From NCBI RefSeq assembly GCF_001522865.1, contig NZ_LOWB01000115.1, positions 1 to 64,000 on the forward strand: a DNA stretch of 64,000 nt, read 5' to 3'. This stretch comes from Burkholderia sp. TSV86. Its GTDB lineage: Bacteria > Pseudomonadota > Gammaproteobacteria > Burkholderiales > Burkholderiaceae. Positions 40,990 to 51,109 of this stretch are shown here, piece by piece (position 1 is the first letter of the stretch; the number at the start of each line of letters is the position of its first letter). The position numbers and the translations under genes are program-made. The notes beneath the pieces are model-generated. The model did not search any database. It was given only the letters and a program-made list of their open reading frames with translations, and was not told where the DNA came from.

Positions 40990-42081
40990 TTACAAAACGG
41001 CGTCCTTGCGCACGCCATTGGATGCAAAAAACCGCTTGAGCCGCACGAGCGCCTCTTGCTGGATCTGCCGCACGCGCTCGCGCGTCAGACCCATCTCGTC
41101 GGCCAACTCCTCGAGCGTCGCGGGTTCGATGTGGTTCAGCCCGAAGCGTCGCTCGATCACATGCCGGTGCTTGTCGGACAGGCGCGACAGCCACGCGCGC
41201 GTCAGCGTCTCCAATTCGCGGTGCTGGACTTCCGCGTCCGGCGATTGGCTTTGGTCGTCCGGCAGCAGGTCGAGCAGACTGCTCGCCGGATCGAGATCGA
41301 GCGGCGCATCGAGCGAGGCGGTGTGCTCGTTCAGCGCGAGGATGTCGGTGACCTCTTCCGCGGTCTTGCCGGTCAGGTACGCGATGTCGTCGATGCTCGC
41401 TTCGCGGCGCTCGGCCGCTTCGCCGGTCGACAACGAATTTTTTTCCAGATGGCGCTTTGCGCGCAGCACCTGATTCAGCTCGCGGATCACGTGCACCGGC
41501 AGGCGCACCGTACGCGCCTGGTTCATGATCGCGCGCTCGATACTTTGGCGGATCCACCAGGTCGCATAGGTCGAAAAGCGGAAGCCGCGCGTCGGATCGA
41601 ACTTCTCGATCGCATGCATGAGCCCGAGATTGCCTTCCTCGATCAGATCGAGCAGCGGCACGCCGCGATTCAGATAGCCTTTCGCAATGCTGACGACGAG
41701 GCGCAGATTACGCTCGATCATCACCTGACGCGCATCGAACTCGCCCGCCTTCGCCAGACGCGAGTAGCGCTGCTCCTCCTCGACCGTCAGCAGCGGCTTC
41801 ACGCTGATTCGATTCAGATAGTGCTGGATCGTGTCGGCGGTAAGCTCCGCCTGCAGCAGCGCGCGGAAGTCGTCGATATCGGGCGGCGCGTCGGCGGCTT
41901 GCCGCTCGTCGGCCGCGTCATCGGCATCGGCCGCCTCGGCATCGTGAGGTTCGTAATCATGCTCGTTATCGGCGACGTCGTCGTCGCCCGTCGAAGCGCC
42001 AGTTCGCCCCGCCGAGGATTGCGTGGCACGACTGATCTTCTCAGGTTCGGCATGCAGCGGGTGGCGCTTCGATTTCGGCAT
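40990..42081 (-). CDS. rpoS: Stationary-phase sigma factor RpoS
   Basis: A 363-residue sigma-38 protein. An acidic, Ala/Asp-rich N-terminus (about 60 residues) precedes region 1.2 ([10 protein letters not shown]), region 2 ([36 protein letters not shown]), region 3 and region 4.2 with [19 protein letters not shown]. It lies 11 bases after nlpD, the classical arrangement in which rpoS transcripts begin inside nlpD. Confidence 0.97.
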   Translation of the reverse strand: MPKSKRHPLHAEPEKISRATQSSAGRTGASTGDDDVADNEHDYEPHDAEAADADDAADERQAADAPPDIDDFRALLQAELTADTIQHYLNRISVKPLLTVEEEQRYSRLAKAGEFDARQVMIERNLRLVVSIAKGYLNRGVPLLDLIEEGNLGLMHAIEKFDPTRGFRFSTYATWWIRQSIERAIMNQARTVRLPVHVIRELNQVLRAKRHLEKNSLSTGEAAERREASIDDIAYLTGKTAEEVTDILALNEHTASLDAPLDLDPASSLLDLLPDDQSQSPDAEVQHRELETLTRAWLSRLSDKHRHVIERRFGLNHIEPATLEELADEMGLTRERVRQIQQEALVRLKRFFASNGVRKDAVL

Positions 42082-42092
42082 GGTCGTCTCGT

Positions 42093-42962
42093 TTATTGAG
42101 GCGGCAAATACTTCAGCGGATCGACAGGTTTACCCTGCCGGCGAACCTCGAAATGCAACATCACGCGGTCGGAATCGCTATTGCCCATTTCCGCGATTTT
42201 CTGCCCCTTCGTCACCGCGTCCCCCTCTTTTACCATCAAAGCGCGGTTGTGTGCATACGCAGTGAGATAAGTCGCATCGTGCTTGATGATAATAAGATTG
42301 CCATAGCCGCGCAGCCCGTTGCCGGCATAGACCACACGGCCTTCCGCGGCGGCCTTCACGGCTTCGCCCGCGGTGCCGCCGATGTTGATTCCCTTGTTCT
42401 TCGAATCGTCGAACGTATTCAAGAGCGCGCCGCGCACGGGCCACGCAAACGACACGTTGCTCGCGGCAGGCGCGGCCGCCTCGGTGGACGCCGCAGCCGG
42501 CGCCGAACTCGCGCTGGAACCGGAGCCGTAGATCGGCGGCACGGCCGGGCCGCTCGACAGCGGCGGCGTCGCCGCCGCACCGCCCGCAGCCGGCGCGGCG
42601 GTAGTCACGCCGCCTGCAGGCGGCGCGACGCGCAGCAACTGATCGACTTCGATCTGGTTCGGGTTCGTGAGATTGTTCCACGCCGCGATATCGCGATAGT
42701 TCTGGCCATTCTCGAGCGCGATCCGATAAAGCGTATCGCCCGGTTTCACCCGGTAGAAGCCAGGGGGAGCAGGCGGCAGCGGCGCTGCGGGCTGGGTGGC
42801 GGCCGTCGCACCGAGCGAACCGGAACGGTCGACGACAGGCGCCTGGTCGAGCCGCGTCGCGCAAGCGGCGAGCAGCATGAAAGCGGCCATGCAAATCGCG
42901 CGCTGAGCGAGCGAGAGCGGAACCTTCGAACGATTGTTTTGCATCGCACGCAACATACTCAT
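42093..42962 (-). CDS. nlpD: NlpD-like lipoprotein with LysM and degenerate LytM domains
   Basis: A 289-residue lipoprotein with lipobox LLAAC (Cys34), a LysM repeat (YRVKPGDTLYRIALENGQN) for glycan binding, and a C-terminal M23/LytM domain. The M23 zinc ligands are incomplete: the usual HxxxD position reads KNKGINIG and the HxH reads MLHFEV. This degenerate state is the mark of NlpD, which activates amidase AmiC during cell division rather than cutting itself. It lies 5 bases after pcm; a TTG overlapping pcm is an alternative start. Confidence 0.9.
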   Translation of the reverse strand: MSMLRAMQNNRSKVPLSLAQRAICMAAFMLLAACATRLDQAPVVDRSGSLGATAATQPAAPLPPAPPGFYRVKPGDTLYRIALENGQNYRDIAAWNNLTNPNQIEVDQLLRVAPPAGGVTTAAPAAGGAAATPPLSSGPAVPPIYGSGSSASSAPAAASTEAAAPAASNVSFAWPVRGALLNTFDDSKNKGINIGGTAGEAVKAAAEGRVVYAGNGLRGYGNLIIIKHDATYLTAYAHNRALMVKEGDAVTKGQKIAEMGNSDSDRVMLHFEVRRQGKPVDPLKYLPPQ

Positions 42963-42967
42963 CGGTA

Positions 42968-43987
42968 TCAAATCACTCCGGATTTTAAAGGGACAAAGAA
43001 AACGCGATCAAGCCGCGATTCGCGCCACTGCGCGGGCGCGACACGCTCGACGAGCGTCAATACCTGCTCGCCTTCCTGCCCGCCGACAGGCGCGACGAGC
43101 CGGCCGCCGATCGCCAGTTGTTCCAGCAGCGTGCGCGGCACGTCGAGCCCCGCCGCGGCGATCACGATCGCGTCGAACGGCGCGGCGGCGGGCAGCCCGA
43201 CACATCCGTCGCCGTAATGCAAGCGGATATTCGGCACGCGCAACGGCCGCAAATTCAATTTTGCCCGCTCATAGAGCGGCTTCACGCGTTCGATCGAATA
43301 GACGTCGCGTGCGACGCGGCTCAGCACCGCGGCTTGGTAACCGCAGCCGGTGCCGATTTCGAGCACGCGCTCGAGCGCCCGGCCAGCCGCGGCGAGTTCG
43401 ATCATGCGTGCGACGACGGACGGCTTCGAGATCGTCTGCTGATGCCCAATCGGCAGCGCCGCATCTTCGTATGCCTGCGCAGCCAGCCCGGGATCGACGA
43501 ACATATGGCGCGGCACGGCCGCCATCGCGGCAAGCACGCGCGAATCGGTCACGCCGTTGGCTTGCAGCCTTTCGACCATTCGCTCGCGCACCCGTTCCGA
43601 GGTCAATGCGAGCGCACCCGCCAACGCGACATTCGGCGTGGCGCTCTTGTCGCCGCCACGCCGGGCAGCGCCGCCCTGGCTCGCCGCATGGGCCGCGCCT
43701 GCGGCATGCTTGGCCGCGCGGGCGGCCTTCGGCGCAGACGCTGCCTTTGGGCCGGGCGCCGGTTTCGGTGCGGATGCGCTCGTCAACGGCGACGCGCCGC
43801 CGCCCTGCCCCGCGCGCCAATTCTGCACCGCCGCCGGCGCCCCGGCGGGCGCGGTCACCGCCGTCGCGACGCGCTGACGCGCGGCATCGCTCGCGCTGCG
43901 TTCAGCCGTGCGCATATCGGCCTTGCGCGGCTCGCGCTTCAGATCTTCGAGCGCGAGCGGAAACCGCTTCGCGCGCTCGCCGCTCAT
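42968..43987 (-). CDS. pcm: Protein-L-isoaspartate O-methyltransferase Pcm with N-terminal extension
   Basis: Repairs isoaspartyl residues using SAM. The catalytic core, about residues 130-339, has the conserved [15 protein letters not shown], the SAM motif [16 protein letters not shown], and the C-terminal GGRLVAPVG. The first 125 residues are an Ala/Pro/Lys/Arg-rich low-complexity extension absent from the usual enzyme of about 210 residues. Its ATG overlaps the surE stop codon by 4 bases (ATGA), so it is translationally coupled to surE. Confidence 0.94.
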   Translation of the reverse strand: MSGERAKRFPLALEDLKREPRKADMRTAERSASDAARQRVATAVTAPAGAPAAVQNWRAGQGGGASPLTSASAPKPAPGPKAASAPKAARAAKHAAGAAHAASQGGAARRGGDKSATPNVALAGALALTSERVRERMVERLQANGVTDSRVLAAMAAVPRHMFVDPGLAAQAYEDAALPIGHQQTISKPSVVARMIELAAAGRALERVLEIGTGCGYQAAVLSRVARDVYSIERVKPLYERAKLNLRPLRVPNIRLHYGDGCVGLPAAAPFDAIVIAAAGLDVPRTLLEQLAIGGRLVAPVGGQEGEQVLTLVERVAPAQWRESRLDRVFFVPLKSGVI

Positions 43988-44745
43988 GAAGCGCCGCCCC
44001 GCGCGCGCGCCCACTCGCAGGTGGCCGACAGCATCTGGGTATGGGTGAGATCGAGTTGCAGCGGCGTGATCGACACGAAGCCCTCGGCGACCGCGTGAAA
44101 ATCCGTGCCGTCGCTCGCATCGCGGGCTTCGCCGGACGGCCCGATCCAGTAGATCGGCTCGCCTCGAGGGTTGGTTTGGCGGATCACTGGCTGCGACGGA
44201 TGCCGCTTGCCGAGCCGCGTCACCCGCCAGCCCTTGAGCGCGTCGTAGCTGCGATTCGGAATGTTCACGTTCAAAAGCGGCTGCCCGGCGAGTGGATGCG
44301 CAAGATAGTGGCGCACGATCTCGGCCGCGACGCGCGCCGCATCGGCCAGATGCGCCCAGTCCTTGTCGACGAGCGAGAACGCGATCGCCGGCACGCCGAA
44401 CATGATGCCTTCCGTCGCGGCGGCGACCGTGCCGGAATACAGCGTGTCATCGCCCATGTTCTGGCCGTTATTGATCCCCGAGACAACGAGGTCGGGCTGC
44501 GCGTCAAACAACCCGGTCAATGCGACGTGCACCGAGTCGGTCGGCGTGCCGTTCACATAGTAGAAACCCGAGGTTGCCGAGCGCGACACCGATAACGGCC
44601 GCGACAGCGTCAGCGAGTTCGAGGCTCCGCTGCAATTCTGTTCGGGCGCCATCACCGTGACGTCGGCAAACGGGCACAGCGCTTCGTAAAGCGCGGCGAT
44701 ACCGGGCGCGAGATAGCCGTCGTCGTTACTGAGTAGGATTCGCAT
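43984..44745 (-). CDS. surE: 5'/3'-nucleotidase SurE
   Basis: A 253-residue metal-dependent nucleotidase that removes phosphate from nucleotides in stationary phase. The N-terminal [16 protein letters not shown] carries the Asp-Asp metal site, and [21 protein letters not shown] is the second metal loop. It heads surE-pcm-nlpD-rpoS. Confidence 0.97.
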   Translation of the reverse strand: MRILLSNDDGYLAPGIAALYEALCPFADVTVMAPEQNCSGASNSLTLSRPLSVSRSATSGFYYVNGTPTDSVHVALTGLFDAQPDLVVSGINNGQNMGDDTLYSGTVAAATEGIMFGVPAIAFSLVDKDWAHLADAARVAAEIVRHYLAHPLAGQPLLNVNIPNRSYDALKGWRVTRLGKRHPSQPVIRQTNPRGEPIYWIGPSGEARDASDGTDFHAVAEGFVSITPLQLDLTHTQMLSATCEWARARGGAS

Positions 44746-44899
44746 CCGGCGATTGTAACCGAGGAAAGATTGCGCGAGAGCGACAGCTAGGCGGCTCGAC
44801 GTGCGCCAACGGCGACGCGGCGCCGGCCGTGGCTCGCGCCCGCATGCAGGCGGGCCGGCGGCCACGCGAAGCACCGGCGCCCGGGCTAGCGCGCCGCGC

Positions 44900-46105
44900 T
44901 CAAATCGCCCGCTTGTCGCGCAGCGCGGCGATCGCCGGCGCGTCGTAGCCCAGCTCGCGCAGCACTTCGTCCGTGTGCTCGCCAAGCTCGGGGCCGAGCC
45001 AACGCGTCTCGCCCGGTGTGCCGGACAGTTTCGGCGTGATGTTCGGCAACGCAATCTCGTTGTCGCCGGCCCATTTGAAACGCTGGATCATCTCGCGTGC
45101 GGCGAACTGTGGATCGGCGAACATGTCGGCCACGCTATAGATCCGCGATGCCGGCACGTCAGCCGCGTTCAGCACCGCGAGCGCGTCATCGATCGTGCGC
45201 GGCGCGAGCCACGCGGCGATCGCCGCATCGATTTCGGCAGTGCGCGGCACGCGTCCGTCGTTGTGCGCGAGCGCCGGGTCGTCGGCGAGATCGTCACGTC
45301 CGATCGCCTTCATCAGGCGCTTGAAGATCGGATCGCTGTTGCCGCCGATCACGATACTGCCGTCGCGGCACGCATAGGTGTTCGACGGCACGATACCCGG
45401 CAGCGACGCGCCCGTGCGCTCGCGCACCAGCCCGTAGACGCCGTACTCCGGCACGACGCTTTCCATCATGTTGAAAACGGCCTCGTAAAGCGCGACGTCG
45501 ACCACCTGCCCCGCGCCGCCGTTCACATGACGGTGATGGAGCGCCATCAGCGCGCCGATCACGCCGTGCAGCGCGGCGATCGAATCGCCGATCGAAATGC
45601 CGATACGCGGCGGCGGACGGTCAGGATAGCCGGTGATATGGCGCAGCCCGCCCATCGATTCGGCAATCGAGCCGAAGCCGGGACGATCGCGGTACGGCCC
45701 CGTCTGCCCGTAACCGGACAGGCGCACCATCACGAGGCCGGGGTTTTCAGCGGCAAGCATGTCATAACCGAGACCAAGTTTTTCGAGCAGACCTGGCCGG
45801 AAATTCTCGATCACGACGTCGGCGTCGCGCGCGAGACGGCGCACGATTTCCTTGCCGTCGTCCGACTTGAGGTTGACCGTCACCGATTTCTTGTTGCGCG
45901 CCTGCACCGCCCACCACAGCGACGTACCGCCCGCCTCCGGATACAGCTTGCGCCACTTGCGCAGCGGGTCGCCGCCGTCCGGGTCCTCGATCTTGATGAC
46001 CTGCGCACCGAATTCGGCGAACAGGCGCGCAGCGAATGGCCCCGCGATCAGCGTGCCGAGCTCGAGCACCTTGACACCCGCGAGCGGGCCGTGGGTTGCG
46101 CTCAT
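44900..46105 (-). CDS. CaiB/BaiF family class III CoA-transferase
   Basis: A 401-residue family III CoA-transferase, distinct from the one at 15528. [21 protein letters not shown]-like N-terminus, [10 protein letters not shown], and the catalytic Asp174 in the IGDSIAAL motif are seen. The donor and acceptor acids are unknown. It lies 160 bases after recR, so it may or may not share a transcript with dnaX-ybaB-recR. Confidence 0.88.
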   Translation of the reverse strand: MSATHGPLAGVKVLELGTLIAGPFAARLFAEFGAQVIKIEDPDGGDPLRKWRKLYPEAGGTSLWWAVQARNKKSVTVNLKSDDGKEIVRRLARDADVVIENFRPGLLEKLGLGYDMLAAENPGLVMVRLSGYGQTGPYRDRPGFGSIAESMGGLRHITGYPDRPPPRIGISIGDSIAALHGVIGALMALHHRHVNGGAGQVVDVALYEAVFNMMESVVPEYGVYGLVRERTGASLPGIVPSNTYACRDGSIVIGGNSDPIFKRLMKAIGRDDLADDPALAHNDGRVPRTAEIDAAIAAWLAPRTIDDALAVLNAADVPASRIYSVADMFADPQFAAREMIQRFKWAGDNEIALPNITPKLSGTPGETRWLGPELGEHTDEVLRELGYDAPAIAALRDKRAI

Positions 46106-46265
46106 ATCACTCTTCCTTGAATTGGACTGGGAAATGGAACCGGTTGACCGCGCGGATCGTGCGCAGTGCGACGCGGGGCGCTCCGTGCATCGGCCGCGGT
46201 CGGGCGACGATGAAGCGGCGCGAGCGTGCAAGCGCCCCCCACGCGCGCAATGCGCAGCACCGCCG

Positions 46266-46868
46266 CTAAAGCGTGCGCCTGTCGAGCATCGCGCGCGCGA
46301 TCGTGCCCGCATCGACATACTCGAGCTCGCCGCCCACCGGCACGCCGCGCGCGAGCCGCGTGACGGCCAGACCGCGCGCCTTAAGCGTCTGCCCGAGATA
46401 ATGCGCGGTCGCCTCACCTTCGTTCGTGAAGTTGGTCGCCAGCACGACCTCCTTTACGACACCGTCCGACGCGCGCCGCACCAGCCGGTCGAAATGAATT
46501 TCCTTCGGGCCGATTCCGTCGAGCGGGCTCAGACGCCCCATCAGTACGAAATACAGCCCGCGATAGGTCATCGTCTGTTCGAGCATGATCTGGTCGGCGG
46601 GCGTCTCGACGACGCAAAGCAGCGTCGGGTCGCGCTCCGAATCGCTGCAAACCTCGCAGATCTGCGCCTCGGTGAACGTATTGCACTTCTCGCAATGCCG
46701 CAGGTGCTCGGTCGCGAACAGCAACGAGCGGCCGAGCCGCGCGGCGCCATCCCGGTCGTGCTGCATCAGGTGATACGCGATGCGCTGCGCGGATTTCGGC
46801 CCGACGCCCGGCAGCGCGCGCAGCGCTTCGACGAGTTCGGACAGCGCGGAAGGCGGCTTGATGCTCAT
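46266..46868 (-). CDS. recR: Recombination mediator RecR
   Basis: A 200-residue ring-forming DNA repair protein of the RecFOR pathway. It has an N-terminal HhH ([19 protein letters not shown]), a four-cysteine zinc finger ([15 protein letters not shown]), and a Toprim domain. It follows ybaB by 31 bases in the classical dnaX-ybaB-recR order. Confidence 0.96.
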   Translation of the reverse strand: MSIKPPSALSELVEALRALPGVGPKSAQRIAYHLMQHDRDGAARLGRSLLFATEHLRHCEKCNTFTEAQICEVCSDSERDPTLLCVVETPADQIMLEQTMTYRGLYFVLMGRLSPLDGIGPKEIHFDRLVRRASDGVVKEVVLATNFTNEGEATAHYLGQTLKARGLAVTRLARGVPVGGELEYVDAGTIARAMLDRRTL

Positions 46869-46899
46869 GCGCAATCGATGGAAATCGAACGGCCGCGCG

Positions 46900-47226
46900 T
46901 CAGAACGGCAGCTTGAAGCCCGGCGGCAGCGGCAGGCCGGCGGTCATCCCGCTCATCTTTTCCTGCGACGTCGCCTCGGCCTTGCGCACCGCGTCGTTGA
47001 ACGCAGCGGCGACCAGATCCTCGAGCATGTCCTTGTCGTCGGCAAGCAGGCTTGGATCAATCGACACGCGGCGCACCTCGTTGCGGCAGGTCATCGTCAC
47101 CTTGACGAGCCCGGCACCGGATTGGCCTTCCACCTCGACCAGCGCCAGTTGCTCCTGCATCTTCTTCATGTTTTCCTGCATCTGCTGGGCCTGCTTCATC
47201 AGCCCGGCGAGTTGACCCTTCATCAT
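46900..47226 (-). CDS. Nucleoid-associated protein YbaB/EbfC
   Basis: A 108-residue DNA-binding protein that forms homodimers and is usually encoded between dnaX and recR. The Met/Gln-rich helix [19 protein letters not shown] and the core [17 protein letters not shown] identify it. AAGGAG lies 7 bases upstream of the first of two adjacent ATG codons. Confidence 0.95.
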   Translation of the reverse strand: MMKGQLAGLMKQAQQMQENMKKMQEQLALVEVEGQSGAGLVKVTMTCRNEVRRVSIDPSLLADDKDMLEDLVAAAFNDAVRKAEATSQEKMSGMTAGLPLPPGFKLPF

Positions 47227-47335
47227 GGACGTGCTCCTTCGTAATCGTTTGTTGCGAACGGGCGCGATCTTAGCGCCCGCTGAGAAATATGGGAATCGCA
47301 AACCGGGCGCGTGCTGCGGCAGCGCCCGTGCGGCG

Positions 47336-49906
47336 TCAATGCAGCGTCGGTGCGGCGCCGTCCACCGCCCCCGCGTCCGGTCCGACAGGACGAATCGAAC
47401 CCTCGACGATGCTTGCACCGAATTCGCGCAGCAGTTGCTGGATGAACGGATCGGCGCGCATCTCCTCTTCGGCTTCGCGCTGCCGCCGCGCATGCTCGGC
47501 GGCAGCGAGCGCGGCCGCGGTCCGGCGCGCCGGACCCACCTCGACCACGACGTCGACTGGCTTGCCGAGCGTCTCGGCCAACGCGGCCTTCAGTTTCGCG
47601 ACTTGCGCGGCATCCGCGTATTGCGGAACAGGCACCGCGAGCTTCAGCGCACCGTCGTCGACCGATTTCAACTCGCTGCTAAACGCAAGCTGATAGGCAA
47701 CGCCCGTGAGCGGCAGACTCGCGGCGAGCGCCGGCCACTCGCCGTCATAGCCGATCGCATCGAGCGCAATCGGCTCAGGCAGCGGCCGCGTGTCGACCGG
47801 TTGCGCTGGCGCGCACGCGGCAGACGGCGGCGTCAACCGCGCGTCGGCGGAACTGCTGTCGAATACCGGAACGAAGCCGTCGTCCGGCGGCGCGTAACCG
47901 TCGTCGATCGACAGCGGCACGTAATCGTCCGGCGGAATGTCCTCCCACGGCGGCGGCGCGTCGCTAGACGCAGATCTCGCGTCGGCCCGCGATGCGGCGT
48001 TCGCCGTGACGTCGCCATGCGCCGTGCGCGCACGCGGCGTCGGCACCGTCACTTGCACCCGCGACGCGGGCTTTGTGGCTGGCGGGCGCGCCGGCTCGGC
48101 AGAACGCGCGGCGCCCGCCGCGCGGCCGCGATCCGACGATACGCGCATGCCGGCATTGCGCAGCACGTCGAGCGCGGCGGCAGCGCCCGTCGCGCGAGAC
48201 CCGGGCGCCCGGGCGGCGGGCGCCGATGACGCCGGCTCGACGACGCCCGCCTTCGCATCGCGCGCGGACGATGCCGGCTCGCTCGCGGAAGACGTTTGCG
48301 CATCAGCCAAGGAAGCCTGCGCGGCGGCATCGCCGGATGCCGATTCCGTTTCGAGGCCGGCAGCCGCGGATGCGTGTGCGGCATCACCGGCGGCCACACC
48401 CGCGAGCGCGCTCGATCCAGCGCTCGGCGCTACTGCCGCACGGCTTTGCGGCAGATCGGACTGAAGGTTCAACGCTACGGCAGAGGCAAACGGCTGCGGC
48501 CCGCCATCGGCCTGCGCACCGCCCGACGCAACGCCGGCCTGCACGGGCGCCCCCTGCGGCCCGGCGCCGGACGCGACCGATTCGCTTCGCGCGCCACGCT
48601 CACCCGCCATATCCGTATCCGGTGCAACCGCGTCAACCGGCGACCGCACCGGCGCCGTATCGGGGCGCACGCCGCGCGCGGCGGCGGCTCCCAGCGCCGA
48701 CGCAGATGCCGCTACGGGTGCTGCAGCAGCCTTCGCCGCCAACGCACGCGCATTCTCACCCGACTTCGCCGCCGCGCCGCCGTCCGGCACCGCGCGACCG
48801 CCGCCCGGCCCGCCGCCCGCTGTCGCCGGCTCGAACGCGAGCATGCGCAGCAGCGTCATCGTGAAACCGGCGTATTCGTCCGGCGCCAAGCCGAGTTCAC
48901 TGCGCCCGATCGTCGCGATCTGGTAATAAAGTTGCACCTGCTCCGGGCTCAACCCTTGCGCGAAGCGGCGCAAATCGGCCGCCTCCGGCCATTCGTCGAG
49001 CACCGATGCCGGCGCGAATTGCGCCCACGCAATCCGGTGCAGAAGGCTCGCAAGATCTTGCAGCGCGGCCGAAAACGACAGGCTGCGCAACGCCATCTCG
49101 TCGGCGATCGCGAGAATTTGCGGACCATCGGCCGCAGCCAGCGCATCAAGAAGCCGCACCATGTAAGTCGAGTCGAGCGCGCCGAGCATGCCGGATACGG
49201 CCACCTCGGTCACCTCGTTCGCCGAATACGCGATCGCCTGATCGGTCAACGACAGCGCGTCGCGCATGCTGCCCTGCGCGGCGCGCGCCAGCAGGCGCAG
49301 CGCCTGCGGCTCGAACACGATCCGCTCGTCGCCAAGAATCCGTTCGAGATGCGACACGATATGCCCGGCCGGCATTTGCTTCAGATTGAATTGCAGACAG
49401 CGCGACAGCACCGTGACGGGAATTTTCTGCGGGTCGGTGGTCGCAAGAATGAATTTGACGTGCGGCGGCGGCTCCTCGAGCGTCTTCAGCATCGCGTTGA
49501 ATGCGTGGTTCGTCAGCATGTGCACTTCGTCGATCATATAGACCTTGAAGCGCGCATCGACCGGCGCGTAAACCGCGCGCTCGAGCAGCGCGGCCATTTC
49601 GTCGACGCCACGATTACTCGCCGCATCCATTTCGACATAGTCGACGAAACGCCCTTCATCGATTTCGCGACATGCGCGACATACGCCGCACGGCTTGGAC
49701 GTAACGCCCGTCTCGCAATTGAGCGCTTTGGCGAAAATCCGCGAAAGCGTCGTTTTGCCGACGCCGCGCGTGCCCGTGAAAAGATAGGCGTGATGCAAAC
49801 GCCCGCCGTCGAGCGCGTGCGTAAGCGCCCTGACGACGTGCTCCTGGCCGACGAGCGAAGCGAAATCCTTCGGACGCCATTTGCGTGCGAGAACTTGATA
49901 GGTCAT
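47336..49906 (-). CDS. dnaX: DNA polymerase III subunit tau (DnaX)
   Basis: An 856-residue clamp-loader ATPase. Walker A is GTRGVGKT with Lys51, the zinc module uses Cys64, Cys73, Cys76 and Cys79, Walker B is MIDEVHML, and the sensor is [17 protein letters not shown] very long Ala/Ser/Pro-rich linker (about residues 365-680) precedes the C-terminal tau domain that contacts the polymerase and DnaB. I see no A-AAA-AAG slippery heptamer, so a gamma product by the E. coli frameshift is not indicated. Confidence 0.95.
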   Translation of the reverse strand: MTYQVLARKWRPKDFASLVGQEHVVRALTHALDGGRLHHAYLFTGTRGVGKTTLSRIFAKALNCETGVTSKPCGVCRACREIDEGRFVDYVEMDAASNRGVDEMAALLERAVYAPVDARFKVYMIDEVHMLTNHAFNAMLKTLEEPPPHVKFILATTDPQKIPVTVLSRCLQFNLKQMPAGHIVSHLERILGDERIVFEPQALRLLARAAQGSMRDALSLTDQAIAYSANEVTEVAVSGMLGALDSTYMVRLLDALAAADGPQILAIADEMALRSLSFSAALQDLASLLHRIAWAQFAPASVLDEWPEAADLRRFAQGLSPEQVQLYYQIATIGRSELGLAPDEYAGFTMTLLRMLAFEPATAGGGPGGGRAVPDGGAAAKSGENARALAAKAAAAPVAASASALGAAAARGVRPDTAPVRSPVDAVAPDTDMAGERGARSESVASGAGPQGAPVQAGVASGGAQADGGPQPFASAVALNLQSDLPQSRAAVAPSAGSSALAGVAAGDAAHASAAAGLETESASGDAAAQASLADAQTSSASEPASSARDAKAGVVEPASSAPAARAPGSRATGAAAALDVLRNAGMRVSSDRGRAAGAARSAEPARPPATKPASRVQVTVPTPRARTAHGDVTANAASRADARSASSDAPPPWEDIPPDDYVPLSIDDGYAPPDDGFVPVFDSSSADARLTPPSAACAPAQPVDTRPLPEPIALDAIGYDGEWPALAASLPLTGVAYQLAFSSELKSVDDGALKLAVPVPQYADAAQVAKLKAALAETLGKPVDVVVEVGPARRTAAALAAAEHARRQREAEEEMRADPFIQQLLREFGASIVEGSIRPVGPDAGAVDGAAPTLH

Positions 49907-50069
49907 CAGGAAATTGTATCAGCAACGCCGCGCTGCGCCGACAAGCCCAACGCCCCGAACGAACGCGACAAAACGCAGCCAGACGCGCGCGACGATGATA
50001 CGCAACCGACGTGCAGTGGGCAGAGCAAACAGGGGGAAAGACGAAAAGGCAGGAGAGGAAGTGGAAGGT

Positions 50070-50165
50070 GACGAGCCCGACCCTCGGCACTGGCGGAAAA
50101 CGGCTGTGGCTGCTTCGTTCCCGACCTGACCAGGTTGACCGCCCCACCATGCGAGGAGGCCCGTC
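50070..50165 (-). ncRNA. ffs: Signal recognition particle 4.5S RNA
   Basis: The minus strand carries the conserved SRP RNA core: GGTCAGGTCGGGAACGAAGC, followed by AGCCACAGCC, the tetraloop and symmetric loop region bound by Ffh. Flanking sequences GACGGGCC and the opposing GGCTCGTC pair to form the outer stem, giving roughly 96 nt. A TAGAAT -10 hexamer sits just upstream. Its place upstream of dnaX is common in proteobacteria. Confidence 0.9.
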
Positions 50166-50588
50166 ACGGCGCATTCTAACACCGCTTCATGCGCAACGCG
50201 ACCGTTATCGTATCGCGCCCGCCCGCGCGGCGCCGAATCGGCCAGCCCGGGCATACTCGGCGCGCGCCGGCCAAAGCGCCCATGTCCGGGTCCGAAACCT
50301 GCTCGTTACACGGCGCCCTCTTGCAATCCGAACGGCCGCTCCCATATAGCCGTCACACGGACGCCGAAGCCGGGGCATGCAGTACGCCCCTATTCACGTG
50401 ACGGCTACTATCGCCGTCAACAACGGATAGCAATTTAGGCTAATATGACGCCCGAATGACCCGCGAACCGCGGCACGCAGCGCTCACGCCCTTCTTTTCG
50501 CAAGAGCGGAGCCTCCCGCCCCGGCAACCGGCAAAGCCCTCGGGCGGCCGGCGCAGGCGGTCCCCGAAACGAAAGAGGTACTAACACA
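50166..50588. other. Intergenic region between ffs and trxA
   Basis: This gene-free stretch holds a TAGAAT -10-like box for ffs near 50175 on the minus strand and a TAATAT box at 50441-50446 ahead of trxA on the plus strand. A 10-bp inverted repeat TAGCCGTCAC / GTGACGGCTA at 50347-50356 and 50398-50407 encloses a 41-base loop. No open frame looks coding. Confidence 0.6.
50441..50446 (+). promoter_or_regulatory. Candidate -10 box for trxA
   Basis: TAATAT lies about 140 bases before trxA. The sequence 17-18 bases upstream (near CAACAA) is a poor -35 box. Confidence 0.3.
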
Positions 50589-50915
50589 ATGAGCGAACAG
50601 ATCAAACACATCAGCGACGCATCGTTCGAACAGGACGTCGTCAAGTCCGACAAGCCCGTGCTCCTGGACTTCTGGGCCGAATGGTGCGGCCCGTGCAAGA
50701 TGATCGCGCCGATCCTCGACGAAGTCGCGAAAGATTACGGCGAAAAGCTGCAAATCGCGAAAATCAATGTCGACGACAACCAAGGCACGCCAGCGAAATT
50801 CGGCGTGCGCGGCATCCCGACGCTGATTCTGTTCAAAAACGGCGCCGTGGCCGCGCAAAAGGTTGGCGCATTGTCGAAATCGCAATTGACCGCATTTCTC
50901 GACAGCCATCTCTAA
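50589..50915 (+). CDS. trxA: Thioredoxin TrxA
   Basis: A 108-residue dithiol reductase with the active site WCGPC (Cys33, Cys36) and the cis-Pro region [10 protein letters not shown]. It reduces disulfides in the cytoplasm through thioredoxin reductase. It precedes rho, a conserved neighbour in proteobacteria. A 12-bp stem-loop follows the stop codon. Confidence 0.98.
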   Translation: MSEQIKHISDASFEQDVVKSDKPVLLDFWAEWCGPCKMIAPILDEVAKDYGEKLQIAKINVDDNQGTPAKFGVRGIPTLILFKNGAVAAQKVGALSKSQLTAFLDSHL

Positions 50916-50928
50916 TCGGCCGAATCAT

Positions 50929-50960
50929 GCGCACGTGTTGTCAGCCGGCAACACGTGCGC
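50929..50960 (+). terminator. Hairpin between trxA and rho
   Basis: A perfect 12-bp stem, GCGCACGTGTTG and CAACACGTGCGC, with an 8-base loop starts 13 bases after the trxA stop. No T-run follows, so it is probably a partial terminator or a 3' end stabiliser. Confidence 0.6.
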
Positions 50961-51011
50961 CGAGAAATCCGCCAGCCGGGCGCTCAAGCCCGAATTGGCG
51001 TGTGCTAGAAT

Positions 51012-51109
51012 CAAAAGCGTCGTTAAGACGACTATAAATCTCTGAGCGCTTCCGCTCGCCCTCCTCCCTATTTCTTTTCGTCGCATCTCCTCCCTGGCGG
51101 GATCTCCGT
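51012..51109 (+). promoter_or_regulatory. rho leader with pyrimidine-rich segment
   Basis: The leader starts with two small stems (GTCGT-TAAG-ACGAC and GAGCG-CTTC-CGCTC) and then runs into an unstructured C/T-rich stretch (CCCTCCTCCCTATTTC and more) before rho. C-rich, G-poor RNA is the classic Rho-binding (rut) composition, so this fits the known autoregulation of rho. A TAGAAT box at about 51005 is a possible -10. Confidence 0.45.

Noticed and set aside
47336-49906. Programmed frameshift producing a gamma form of DnaX
   Set aside because: No A-AAA-AAG heptamer with a downstream stem was found; the tau form seems to be the only product.
48296-50071. A 591-codon plus-strand frame antisense to dnaX
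   Set aside because: It covers the Ala-rich linker of DnaX, contains no known domain, and runs across the dnaX start region and into the ffs leader.
51012-51060. An intrinsic terminator in the rho leader
   Set aside because: The two short stems are only 5 bp each and lack a following T-run.
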